From positions 1 to 9,935 of the forward strand of contig CATMOP010000045.1 in the NCBI GenBank assembly GCA_950072225.1: a stretch of DNA of 9,935 nt, read 5' to 3'. The translations under genes were made by a program, and so were the position numbers. The notes under the pieces were generated by a model that worked only from the letters and a program-made list of their open reading frames with translations, did not search any database and was not told the origin of the DNA. Of the stretch, positions 1-8,400 are shown one piece after another; positions within the stretch are counted from its first letter, which is position 1, and every line of letters begins with the position of its first letter. The DNA is from an uncultured Nitrospina sp. (lineage in GTDB: Bacteria > Nitrospinota > Nitrospinia > Nitrospinales > VA-1).

Positions 1-1147
1 CGCCCAGAGCTGTATAGGAGTGAATAAATTCCGGGCTAATGTCTATCGACTTTTTGAAAACCCATACGGCCTTATGCAGAGCATCAATGTCATTTTCCTC
101 CATACAGCCATAAGCGACCCCCATATTGTAAAACGCATCCATAAAATCAGGTTTAAAACCCTGGGCCATCCGGTAGGCATCCACCGCCCCTTGGTACCAA
201 CCCAGACCTTGGAGCCGCAAACCTTCTTTCAACCATTCATCCGCGGCTTTGTTTTTATCATGAACCTCCTCCTTGGACCGGTGTAACTGATGCGCCAGAG
301 CCGCTCTCGGAAAATCATTCTGGCGGAGATAAAGTTGTTCCGCCATTTCCAGATATTTTACGGCCCGTTTCGGATTCCGCAGTTTTTTAAGGTGAAGCGT
401 CCCGAGCTGGTAATAGCCTTCCGCGAATTCCGGCCACACCCGCACCGACTTCTTTAAGGCCTGGCGTGCTGAGGTATGATAACCGTACTCCATAAACGCG
501 GTGCCAAGAAGCCCGCAAATCTGCGCAAAGGTTTGAGTCGATGTAACCGCATTTTTTTCAGAAACCCGATATTGGTCACGATTTCTTCCCAGCCGGTCAA
601 AGATGAAAGTTAGCCAATAATCCGCCACCGCAAAATCTGCTGCCATGGGTATGGTTTTTTTTAGTGCCGCGAGCGATTTTTTTTCCTTGCCCGCAACCCA
701 ATAGGCCGTACTCAGATCAAAATAGATTTGTGGATAATTGGGTTTGAGCCGAACCGCCTTGCGGTAATGCTCAATTTCCTCGCGGGCATTTCCCATCGCC
801 CCGTAAATATGTCCAAGAAGGTGGTGAACGGGATAAGCATTGGGGCTCAGGTGCAATACATCGTGGCAAACGCCAACCGCTTCCCAATAAAAGCCCTGGG
901 CCGTGAGCTTGATCGCCTCCTCAAACAAATCAATGTCATCCCAGGGATAAGGCAGGAGGTCTTCGATCACCTGCACCAGCCTTGGCACCGTCAGCTCGAT
1001 ACCCTGAATGGCTTCAAACCACTCCACCAACTCAGGGTTACTACTTTTGAGCTTTTCCCCCAAAGTGGAAAGGCCCTCGCTCTTACTGTTAAAGGATGAG
1101 CGGTCCCGTTTCTTTCTGGTTCTCTTTGTACTCAATCCATGCCTCAT
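1..1147 (-). CDS. TPR-repeat protein, C-terminus cut by the window edge
   Basis: An uninterrupted reading frame runs leftward from an ATG at 1147 to the window edge, giving 382 visible residues and no stop. The N-terminus (residues 1-20) is basic and has no signal peptide or membrane segment, so a cytoplasmic protein is likely. A short helical region follows (about 30-75), then a chain of 34-residue TPR-like helix pairs. The clearest are at about 84-137 (ending HYRKAVRLKPN), 209-241 (ARQALKKSVRVWPE), 242-275, 306-336 (AVDAYRMAQGFKPD) and 337-375 (VFKKSIDISPE). TPR solenoids bind other proteins, and nothing here identifies the partner. The start is the first ATG after a TATAAT-like -10, but there is no good Shine-Dalgarno sequence, and a TTG lies directly before it. 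The frame is certain; the specific function is unknown. Confidence 0.85.
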   Translation of the reverse strand, partial: MRHGLSTKRTRKKRDRSSFNSKSEGLSTLGEKLKSSNPELVEWFEAIQGIELTVPRLVQVIEDLLPYPWDDIDLFEEAIKLTAQGFYWEAVGVCHDVLHLSPNAYPVHHLLGHIYGAMGNAREEIEHYRKAVRLKPNYPQIYFDLSTAYWVAGKEKKSLAALKKTIPMAADFAVADYWLTFIFDRLGRNRDQYRVSEKNAVTSTQTFAQICGLLGTAFMEYGYHTSARQALKKSVRVWPEFAEGYYQLGTLHLKKLRNPKRAVKYLEMAEQLYLRQNDFPRAALAHQLHRSKEEVHDKNKAADEWLKEGLRLQGLGWYQGAVDAYRMAQGFKPDFMDAFYNMGVAYGCMEENDIDALHKAVWVFKKSIDISPEFIHSYTALG

Positions 1148-1167
1148 CAAAATTAAATGATGGTCCA

Positions 1168-1173
1168 ATTATA
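1168..1173 (-). promoter_or_regulatory. TATAAT -10 element before the TPR gene
   Basis: Read on the minus strand, 1173-1168 is a perfect TATAAT, 20 bases upstream of the ATG at 1147. No hexamer 16-18 bp further upstream is closer than 3 of 6 to TTGACA. This is therefore a -10-only candidate promoter in the 57-bp gap between the ABC relic and the TPR gene. Confidence 0.35.
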
Positions 1174-1204
1174 AGGGGTCGGAAACCTGATTGAAAGAGG
1201 GGGA

Positions 1205-1504
1205 TTATTCGGGACACCCCTGGGCGTCCTGCAAAACATTTGTGAAGGAGGCCGATTTTTCCTGTCGCACAAATGGGGTGGCCGGACTTAGGGGGCGAAC
1301 TCGTCCTTCCTCAAGAACCAGAACTCGGTCCGCTATGGATTGAGCCTGATCATGCTGGTGCGTGACCCACAAGATGGTATGGCTATTCTTTAAGGATTGA
1401 ACCAATTTTTCAATCGCCGCCGTGGATTTGGGATCCAGGGAAGATGTTGGCTCATCCATCAGAAAAACTTTAAAACCCTTTAAAATTGGTTCTTTACAAG
1501 GCAC
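1205..1504 (-). pseudogene. 5'-truncated ABC-transporter ATPase relic
   Basis: The 99-residue frame starts at a GTG at 1504. It matches only the C-terminal half of an ABC nucleotide-binding domain. It has Walker B with the catalytic glutamate (KVFLMDEP, residues 12-19), the D-loop (SSLDP, 21-25), the H-loop histidine (WVTHQ, His49) and the typical end ADRVLVLEEGRV (58-69). Walker A, the Q-loop and the LSGGQ signature are missing. Translating further upstream in frame gives no ABC-like sequence before a TGA about 50 bases away, so the break is near 1474. The domain could not bind and hydrolyse ATP on its own. The retained part resembles small importer or exporter ATPases (phosphate or YbbL-like), but the substrate cannot be told. 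No permease gene is adjacent. A deletion that fused the remnant to the upstream region of the methyltransferase gene is the simplest explanation. The remnant's frame is still open, so the loss may be recent. Confidence 0.75.
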
Positions 1505-1513
1505 CTTAGGTGC
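1501..1513. repeat. 13-bp palindrome upstream of the methyltransferase gene
   Basis: GCACCT-T-AGGTGC is a perfect inverted repeat with 6-bp arms around a single T, 45 bp upstream of the GTG at 1558. It could be an operator half-site pair for a dimeric regulator. It also covers the apparent GTG start of the ABC relic. A palindrome of this size can occur by chance. Confidence 0.25.
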
Positions 1514-1557
1514 ATTGAAAATGGGTCGGCAAAAAAACTCCTTTCTTAAGGATCATC

Positions 1558-2391
1558 GTGCAAAAAGTTCCTATTGTCATCGCCAAAGATTCCCCTTTCT
1601 TGACAACCGAAACCCGGCAGACGCGCTGGGCTATTCCTTATAGTTTTGCCTGCCTCAACGCCCGGATCGATAACCTGCTGACTCGCAACCTGGATTGTTT
1701 TAAGGGCAAAAGAATTCTCGATATCGGATCACATATGGGAACATTTGCCTACTCGGCTCTCGAGATGGGAGCAGAATTTGTTCAGGGAATCGACACGGAA
1801 GAAAAAACCATCGAGCGGGGGGAAGAACTATTCGAGCAGGCAAAGGTCGCAAAAACCCGCTATGACTTTAAGGTAGGCGATGCTTTCCGTTATTTAGAGA
1901 ATCTGGAGGAGGGCAGTTTTGACACCGTGTTTTGTCTCGGCACACTTTATTACATGGTCGAACCTTATCGGTTGCTGAAACTAATGCAAAAGGTGGTAAA
2001 AGAAACGGTTCTGCTCGATACGTTCACCGCCGCCTATGCCGCCGTTCAAGGCAAAGACGCGCCACAGGTTTACCAATCCATCAATGAAGAAAGCCTTGAA
2101 CTGCCGATGATGCTCACCGCCCTGACCCAGCCGGAAAAGAAGGACTATCGCCTGCCTCATTCTTTCCCACATCGCGACAAAGACCTCAGCCTCATCACCC
2201 TGCCCACCTCAGCACTTTTAGAAATCTGGTTCCAATCGCTGGGAATGCAGTTCACAAAAATCGACTGGCAAGAATACCAGACTCGTCCTTGCACGTATCA
2301 CGACCTGGTCACTCCTGAGCAGAAAAAATCTTCGCACTGGGCCGATGTCTACTCCAGCGGTGTGAGAGTTTCCTACCTGCTTAAAAAATAG
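1558..2391 (+). CDS. SAM-dependent class I methyltransferase
   Basis: This 277-residue protein has a Rossmann-type methyltransferase core in its first half. Motif I is RILDIGSHMGTFAYSALEMG (about 52-71), the glycine-rich SAM loop. An acidic residue ending strand 2 (QGIDT, Asp79) would hold the ribose hydroxyls. VGDAF (107-111) is the strand-3 region, and FDTVFCLGTLYYM (121-133) is the strand-4/motif IV region. The C-terminal half (about 150-277) is unassigned and probably forms the substrate cap. The general look is like the CmoB/DUF1698 group of methyltransferases, but the substrate (tRNA, small molecule or lipid) cannot be stated. The start is GTG, supported by AAGGA at 1548-1552 five bases before it; no better ATG fits. 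No signal peptide is visible, so it is cytoplasmic. It stands alone, with no co-directional partner closer than 80 bp. Confidence 0.85.
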   Translation: MQKVPIVIAKDSPFLTTETRQTRWAIPYSFACLNARIDNLLTRNLDCFKGKRILDIGSHMGTFAYSALEMGAEFVQGIDTEEKTIERGEELFEQAKVAKTRYDFKVGDAFRYLENLEEGSFDTVFCLGTLYYMVEPYRLLKLMQKVVKETVLLDTFTAAYAAVQGKDAPQVYQSINEESLELPMMLTALTQPEKKDYRLPHSFPHRDKDLSLITLPTSALLEIWFQSLGMQFTKIDWQEYQTRPCTYHDLVTPEQKKSSHWADVYSSGVRVSYLLKK

Positions 2392-2471
2392 ATACAGGTT
2401 GACCCCTGGATTATTAAAGAACCATGGTCCTATCAACGGGGAATATCGGTTAAAATAGCTGCGGGGGTATC

Positions 2472-2756
2472 ATGCGAATCTTCAGTCTATCCAAAATCTC
2501 ACAGCTATGGATTCAGGCTACAGTGATGATGTGTCTGGTTTTGTTTCCGGCTTGCGGTAAAGACCTGGAGAAAGAAACCTTCGATGTTTACCTCATCGAC
2601 AAAAAGGGCCAGGAAAAAAAAGTCGACACCGTGACCGGCATCTCACAATGCCGGATGAAGGCGGAGAACCTTGCCTTGTATCAAAATTATATCGAATACG
2701 ATTACTATTGCTGCCTCAAAACCCCTGACAACTCCTGCGCAGAAAAGATTAAATGA
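2472..2756 (+). CDS. Small cysteine-rich lipoprotein
   Basis: This 94-residue protein of unknown function begins with a short basic region and a hydrophobic stretch (about 10-27), ending at FPAC with Cys28. That is a plausible though not ideal lipobox (Phe at -3) for lipoprotein signal peptidase. The mature part is 67 residues, acidic and basic mixed, with four more cysteines (60, 80, 81, 89), including a vicinal pair. In the periplasm these would probably form disulfides. The mature part begins with two short strand-like segments (TFDVYLIDKKG, KKVDTVTG). GGGGG at 2463-2467 lies a few bases before the ATG. I do not recognise the family. The gene ends 4 bp from the stop of the convergent gene. 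Confidence 0.7.
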   Translation: MRIFSLSKISQLWIQATVMMCLVLFPACGKDLEKETFDVYLIDKKGQEKKVDTVTGISQCRMKAENLALYQNYIEYDYYCCLKTPDNSCAEKIK

Positions 2757-2760
2757 CTGG

Positions 2761-3972
2761 TCAACGACTACCTTTGGTAACATTGGAATCAGGCATAACT
2801 GTATATAGCTTATTCGTTTCCTCGGCAATTTTGCCATGAAGATAGAGGATCAACCAGCGTTTACCACCTTCTTTGATGACTCCCATTGCCACATCACGAA
2901 ACAGGATTGCGGGTTGTTTTTTCTGCAGAGTTTTAAAAATGGTTTTCGACCATTTTGCGGCAAGGCCCACCTGATATTTTTTGGCCCAGTCGAACAGCTT
3001 GCTTTCGGCGAAAGGAGCCACCATCTCTCTCGCCCCGGTTAAATAGCTCAACCTAAGGCCGAGCATTTTGTTCAGCACCGGTTTGCGGCTTAAATTTCCG
3101 GCCCACTCCAGATAACCGCTTTTCAGCAAATCATAAACCCGGACTTCATAGAAGGGCGCGGCGGATTCAGGATGCCAGACCTGAGCAATATTTTCAGCCA
3201 GCGAAATATAGATCGACTTCACTTCTTTCGATGGCAGAGGTTTAACCGCAAATAAAATCTTTTTCCTCGATCTTTCCACAATTTCGCGAACCTCATCCGG
3301 TAGAGACAGATCCGCTTCATCCTGCAACTGATCCATTTCGTCCAGCAGGGTTTCCGGCTCGGGAATCTCATCCGCCCGGTGTTCTGCATAAACTTTTATT
3401 GCCGATTCGCCCACAAACAGAATCCACTGAACCCACAGCGCCCGCACCGTAATCAGTCGGACTCGACGCTTGAAGAAAGCCGGGACAAACGATATACCGC
3501 TATTATTTTTATTCCCTTCAAAACCAGGCATCACCTCCCGCAGACGGAATTGAGTCAGCCTTTCCAGGCCGGGAATTTCCAGCATTTCCAGGATTTGCCG
3601 GTTCACCTCCAAAAAAGCTGAGAGCACGTTTCCGATCCGGGCTTTTTCCATCGGTGCCTTTTCATTGGGATAATAAATGGCGGCTACCTGAGAGATCAGG
3701 CGCAATGTATCGGGCAAAAACCGCAAACCCTCTTCATAGAAAAGTTTTTCTCTTTGGTAACGGGAACAAGTTTCCAACACCACTTCCAATGCCTGATTTT
3801 CCTGAGGAGAAACATTCTCAAACTTCCTGAGCTTGAATTGTTTTTTCCGGGCACCCATGGACCGCCAAAGGCAAAAAATTCCTCTGCCCTCCTGCCAGAA
3901 AAAAACAACGCCACAACCTGCAAGCATGAGCCCGGCAAACAGGGCCATCACTCCTAGATCAGACAAAGACAT
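2761..3972 (-). CDS. Unrecognised 403-residue membrane-associated protein
   Basis: The protein starts with a hydrophobic segment (about 6-26), followed by a strongly basic stretch (RSMGARKKQFKLRK, 37-50). This predicts a membrane anchor with a cytoplasmic body. Residues 17-20 read LAGC, like a lipobox, but there is no positive charge before the hydrophobic segment and hydrophobicity continues past the cysteine. A transmembrane anchor is therefore more likely than a lipoprotein. A second moderately hydrophobic stretch (about 178-195, LWVQWILFVGESAIKVY) could cross or dip into the membrane; an acidic segment follows (about 201-235). The rest is predicted mostly helical with no catalytic motif I can name. 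The layout faintly recalls DUF697/YcjF-like membrane proteins, but this is weak. The start lacks a clear Shine-Dalgarno sequence. It is transcribed divergently from the TPR lipoprotein gene and converges on the small lipoprotein gene. Confidence 0.75.
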   Translation of the reverse strand: MSLSDLGVMALFAGLMLAGCGVVFFWQEGRGIFCLWRSMGARKKQFKLRKFENVSPQENQALEVVLETCSRYQREKLFYEEGLRFLPDTLRLISQVAAIYYPNEKAPMEKARIGNVLSAFLEVNRQILEMLEIPGLERLTQFRLREVMPGFEGNKNNSGISFVPAFFKRRVRLITVRALWVQWILFVGESAIKVYAEHRADEIPEPETLLDEMDQLQDEADLSLPDEVREIVERSRKKILFAVKPLPSKEVKSIYISLAENIAQVWHPESAAPFYEVRVYDLLKSGYLEWAGNLSRKPVLNKMLGLRLSYLTGAREMVAPFAESKLFDWAKKYQVGLAAKWSKTIFKTLQKKQPAILFRDVAMGVIKEGGKRWLILYLHGKIAEETNKLYTVMPDSNVTKGSR

Positions 3973-4008
3973 AATCGCTTTTTTCTATAAGTGCGAAGAA
4001 ACATTGGT

Positions 4009-4037
4009 ATTATACGAGCGGATTTTCATGCTTTTCA
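4009..4037 (-). promoter_or_regulatory. Candidate promoter for the 403-residue protein gene
   Basis: On the minus strand, 4014-4009 reads TATAAT. A weak -35 (TGAAAA, 4037-4032) sits 17 bp upstream. The -10 lies 36 bases before the ATG at 3972. The plus strand has TATTAT at 4008-4013 in the same place, so this 105-bp divergent gap may hold overlapping back-to-back promoters. Confidence 0.4.
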
Positions 4038-4077
4038 TTTTCCACCATTTCTAATTGCGTTCAGCCCAGCCTCTGCT

Positions 4078-4494
4078 ATGAACCGTCAAAAACTGTTTCT
4101 GAATTTTTTTACAATACTCCTTATGGGTATGATTTTAACCCAATGCGGAAATAAGAATAGTAAAGAATATGTCCAGGAAGGAATCGAGCATACCAAACAA
4201 GGACGATTTAGCAGCGCAAAAGAATCCTTTCTAAATGCCATCGAAAAAGATCCCAAAAATATCGAAGGCTATTACGGGTTGGGGGGAATTTATAATCTTG
4301 AAAAAAAATATGACGATGCGGAGAAGGCTTTCAAGTCAGTCATCCAGATGGACCCCACCCACCTTAATGCATGGTACAGCCTGGGTTACACCTATGAGTT
4401 GATGGGTAAAAAAGAGGATTCTGAAAAAAGCTATGAGAAATACCGCCGACTAAAGGGGAAACTGGATTCCATCATGAACAAGGAGAAGCCTTGA
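4078..4494 (+). CDS. TPR lipoprotein
   Basis: This 138-residue protein has a signal peptide (basic MNRQK, then a hydrophobic stretch) ending at LTQC, so Cys23 is the likely lipidated residue. Almost all of the mature part is three consecutive 34-residue TPR units, at about 28-61 (ending NAIEKDPKN), 62-95 (KSVIQMDPTH) and 96-129. Such proteins are membrane-anchored periplasmic adaptors for multi-protein assemblies. The frame is open upstream to an ATG at 3991, but the residues there look non-coding and would bury the signal peptide. The ATG at 4078, directly before the basic n-region, is chosen instead. It has no strong Shine-Dalgarno sequence. The stop overlaps the start of the next gene, so the two are almost certainly co-transcribed and translationally coupled. 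Confidence 0.85.
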   Translation: MNRQKLFLNFFTILLMGMILTQCGNKNSKEYVQEGIEHTKQGRFSSAKESFLNAIEKDPKNIEGYYGLGGIYNLEKKYDDAEKAFKSVIQMDPTHLNAWYSLGYTYELMGKKEDSEKSYEKYRRLKGKLDSIMNKEKP

Positions 4495-5390
4495 GGCCAT
4501 TAATATTTTATATCCTCCTATTCGCGTGGGTCAGCGCTTGCGCCCCTGTCAGCCAAAAGCACCGCAAGCGAACCCAAAGGGCTTACCCGATTGACCAACG
4601 GGCCCAGAAACAAAAACAAAGTTCGCCACCCGCCAAATCGAAATCTATCCCCCAGAACCGGGATCCTATTTTACGCGGTTCGGTTAAATCGTCTTTGCTT
4701 CCCACTATTTTGAACAAACAGGACAAGACTTTAATGATTCTGATCAATGCGGGAAAGTGCCTTGTAGGTAAGAAAAAGCTTTCACCTCATGGAACTTTAG
4801 TCAAAAACAAAGCCCCATTTACAAATCTGGCGGCATTTTATATTGATCGAACGGAAATCACCGTCACTCAGTTCCGCAAATACCGACTCAGTTATGATGA
4901 AAAACCCTATACCGGCGGAAAAGACTGCCCCAACTGCCCGGCAATGGGTATCAACTGGATTCAAGCGAGTAAGTATTGCCGATGGGCAGGAAAACGTTTG
5001 CCCCGAGAAGAAGAATGGGAAGCCGCCGCTCGGGGTGTCACCAGCTTTTTCTACCCCTGGGGGGAGGTGTTCCTTCCCCTCCGCTCCAATTTACTGGGGG
5101 AAGAAGACGGATACCTTTTTTCTGCGCCGGTGGGCTCTTTTCAATCTGGCTCCAGTGCCAGCGGCGTGATGGATATGGCCGGGAACGTCTGGGAATGGGT
5201 GGACTCAAAAAAATCCGAAAGACCTCAGCCTGAAACCCGCATTGTCAAAGGTGGGGGATGGACCAGCGATGAAAAGCAGGCGCGCATTTCATTTCGCAAC
5301 CATGTCGACCTCAAAATGAAGAATCCTACCTTCGGGCTTCGTTGCGCAAAATCACTGATTAAAGAAAAAAGAAATCGGACTGAAAAATAA
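4491..5390 (+). CDS. SUMF1/FGE-fold domain lipoprotein
   Basis: This is a 299-residue protein. The signal peptide ends at VSAC (Cys17, a good lipobox). A basic, proline- and glutamine-rich linker (about 20-75) leads to a formylglycine-generating-enzyme-like domain (about 80-288). Family hallmarks are visible: YIDRTEITVTQFRKY (117-131), GINWIQASKYCRWAGKRLP (153-171), EEEWEAAARG (173-182), MDMAGNVWEWVDS (227-239), VKGGGW (252-257) and the terminal GLRCAKS (282-288). The two catalytic cysteines of true FGE (Cys336 and Cys341 in human SUMF1) align with Arg265 and Asn270 here. It is therefore probably not a sulfatase-activating enzyme but a binding or structural relative at the outer membrane. The start is TTG at 4491, sharing bases with the upstream TGA. 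AAGGAG at 4480-4485, five bases before, supports it. It works in one unit with the TPR lipoprotein. Confidence 0.9.
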   Translation: MRPLIFYILLFAWVSACAPVSQKHRKRTQRAYPIDQRAQKQKQSSPPAKSKSIPQNRDPILRGSVKSSLLPTILNKQDKTLMILINAGKCLVGKKKLSPHGTLVKNKAPFTNLAAFYIDRTEITVTQFRKYRLSYDEKPYTGGKDCPNCPAMGINWIQASKYCRWAGKRLPREEEWEAAARGVTSFFYPWGEVFLPLRSNLLGEEDGYLFSAPVGSFQSGSSASGVMDMAGNVWEWVDSKKSERPQPETRIVKGGGWTSDEKQARISFRNHVDLKMKNPTFGLRCAKSLIKEKRNRTEK

Positions 5391-5412
5391 AGGGACCGGG
5401 TAAAAGCAGAGA

Positions 5413-5435
5413 AGCCAGCGAAGAACTCGCTGGCT
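5413..5435. terminator. Hairpin between convergent genes
   Basis: AGCCAGCGA (5413-5421) and TCGCTGGCT (5427-5435) form a perfect 9-bp stem with a 5-base loop. It lies 22 bp after the lipoprotein stop and 35 bp after the nrdJ stop. On the minus strand it is followed by TTCTCTGCTTTT, a moderate T-rich tract, so it most likely terminates nrdJ. On the plus strand the following sequence is not T-rich. It may serve both directions. Confidence 0.7.
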
Positions 5436-5470
5436 GGACTCCTGCAAATATTCTATTCAGGTGGGTGGTA

Positions 5471-8400
5471 TCAGGAGCAACCTGATGTCGCTCCACAGGT
5501 CATGCACTTCAAACAGGTTCCGTTGCGAACCAATGTCAAGCTCCCGCATTCCTGGCAGGCATCGCCTTCATAACCTTTCAGCTTGGCGATCACTGTCGTG
5601 GAAGTCGCAACTCCTACAGACTGGGCTGCCATGGAACTTTTCTGGGCAATAGGAGCCATGGAACCATTTCCGTTGCCATTTCCGTTGCCATTGGATGAAA
5701 CCGTACTGGTTGCTGGAGAGATTTCTTTCCCCATTTCGGTTTTTGTGGAAACCCCCAGCGACTCATTCGAGTTAAATTCAACCTCATTGTCACTGGACTG
5801 CTGATTCTTTTTACCGATAGAATCGGCCCGTAAATCATCCGGGGTCACTTGGGCTAGATCGGTCCTGTCCAGATAACTGATAGCCAGTTCCCGGAAAATA
5901 TAGTCAATGGTTGAAGTAGACATGGTGATTGCCTTATTGCCGGTAACAATCCCGTTTGGTTCAAACCGGGTAAACACAAACGCATCGGTAAACTCTTCCA
6001 GCGGTACCCCATGTTGCAGTCCCAGCGAAATCGCGATGGCGAAGCAGTTCATCAAACTGCGGTATGCCGCGCCTTCTTTATGCATGTCGATAAAAATCTC
6101 GCCCAGAGTACCGTCCTCATATTCACCGGTTCTGAGATAAACCTTGTGCCCGCCAATGGAGGCTTTCTGGGTATACCCTTTTCTTCGATGCGGCAGGACT
6201 TTGCGCCTGTGCTCACGGACCACTTCAACAATCTGTTTAGCCACCTGCATGGCCGGGGCTTCATCTTCTATCTTCAACTGGTTAAAGCTGCCAACCGCCA
6301 CACTATTTAATGGCTGGCTCAGTTTGGAACCATCACGGTAGATGGCAGTTCCCTTCAACATCAGTTTCCAGCTCAGTATATGAGCCCGTTCCACATCCGC
6401 AATGGTGGCATCGTTGGGCATATTGATGGTTTTGGATATCGCGCCGGAAAGGAATGGCTGGGCCGCCGCCATCATGCGGATGTGCGCCTCCGGCCGGATA
6501 AAACGTTTGCCATACTTTCCACACTGGTTGGCACAATCGAAAACCGGATAATGGCGCTCCTTAAGGTGGGGAGCGTTTTCAACCGTCATCCTTCCGCAAA
6601 TGCTGTCATTGGACACCTGGATTTCCTCATCCGTAAAACCCAGAAAACCCAGCAGGCTGAAGCTTATGGAGTTCAATTGTTCATCGGTCAACTTCAACAC
6701 ATCCTTGCAGAACCGTTCCCCCAAAACAAATTTATTGAACGCGAAACTGATGTCGAAAACCCTGGGCAGTTCGAGCTGAATATTATCGAGCACTTCATCG
6801 GTAAAGCCTTTTTGACGCAGGGAATTCCGGTTGATGTAAGGAGCGGACTCAAGGCTTCCCGTGCCCACGCAATATTCGACGATATCCTTGATCTCATCGG
6901 GTTTGTAACCCAGCCTGCGAAGCGCACCGGGAACCGACTGGTTGATAATCTTGAAATAACCACCCCCTGCCAGTTTTTTGTATTTGATGAGTGCGTAGTC
7001 CGGTTCAATGCCCGTGGTATCGCAATCCATCAACAATCCGATCGTACCCGTTGGCGCAATACAAGTGGTCTGGGCATTACGGAATCCGTTGCGTTCTCCC
7101 AGTGCCAGTGCATCCGCCCATTCCTTCTGGGCCGCATTGAGGAGATAGGAGGGGCAATGTTCTGCATGGATACCCTGCGGAAAAGTGGTGAGGCCTTCAT
7201 ACTCACGAACTTCCACGTTATGCGCCGCGCGCCAGTGGTTTTTCAGAACCTGAAGCATGGAGCTCCGGTTCTTCTCAAAGTTCGCAAAGGAGCCAAGCTC
7301 ACCAGCCATTTCCGCAGACATGACATAAGCGGCTCCCGTAGTCATAGCGGAAATCGCGCCGCAGATAGCCCGGCCGTTTTCCGAGTCATAAGGAATTCCC
7401 ATCACCATGAGCAAGGCCCCCAGGTTGGCATAACCGAGACCGAGAGTGCGGAAATCGAAACTCTTTTTGGCAATGGCCTTATTAGGAAATTGCGCCATGA
7501 TCACCGAAATTTCCAGAGTGAGGGTCCACATGCGGCAGGCATGCCGGTAGTTTTCTACCTCAAAAACACCCTTCTCTTCATCGTAAAAGCGCATCAAGTT
7601 GATGGAAGCGAGATTGCAGGCGGTATCATCCAGGAACATGTATTCGGAGCAGGGATTGGAAGCTCGGATCGGCCCGTCTTCCGGACAGGTATGCCACTCA
7701 TTGATCGTTGTGTGAAACTGGAGCCCCGGATCAGCACTGGACCAGGCGGAATCATTGATCTTTTCCCACAAATTCTTGGCCGGCAGGGTCTTAGCCACTT
7801 TCCCATCGGTTCTGCGGATAAGGTTCCAGTCTCCATCGCATTCGACAGCACGCAGGAACTCATTGGTGAGCCGAACCGAGTTGTTGGAGTTCTGGCCTGA
7901 AACAGTCAAGTAGGCTTCCGAGGTCCAATTGGTGTCATACTCTTCAAACTCAATATCCTTGACCCCTTGCCGGGCCAGTTGTATGACACAATAAATATAA
8001 TTCTCAGAAATATAGCAATCCAATGCCTTGCGAATGGCTTTTCTCAAAGGTTTATTTTTCTGGACATCAAACCGGGTTTCTTCTCCTTCATCCTGGGACC
8101 AACATGCCTTGAGGATATCTTTCAGACTCCGGCGGATAATCCGGCTTCCTGCCGCGAGCGCGGCAACTTTACGCTCTTCCTTGGCCTTCCATTCGATGAA
8201 CTCTTCAATATCGGGATGGTCCATGTCGAGAGTGACCATCTTTGCGGCGCGCCGGGTGGTTCCGCCAGACTTGATCGCTCCAGCCGCCCGGTCACCGATC
8301 TTGAGAAAACTCATTAGCCCGGAAGACTTTCCACCGCCTGAAAGAGACTCGCCATTGCCACGAAGGTTGGAGAAGTTACTCCCGGTCCCCGACCCGAATT

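Noticed and set aside
3991..4077. Upstream ATG extending the TPR lipoprotein by 29 residues
   Set aside because: The extension would place non-signal-like sequence before a clean lipoprotein signal peptide. The region also holds the divergent promoter.
4491..5390. Active formylglycine-generating enzyme (sulfatase activation)
   Set aside because: The catalytic cysteine pair is absent at the aligned positions, and no sulfatase gene is in the window.
6380..7900. 506-codon open frame on the plus strand inside nrdJ
   Set aside because: It is fully antisense to strongly conserved class II RNR sequence. Its translation shows no domain-like pattern and is explained by codon bias on the opposite strand.
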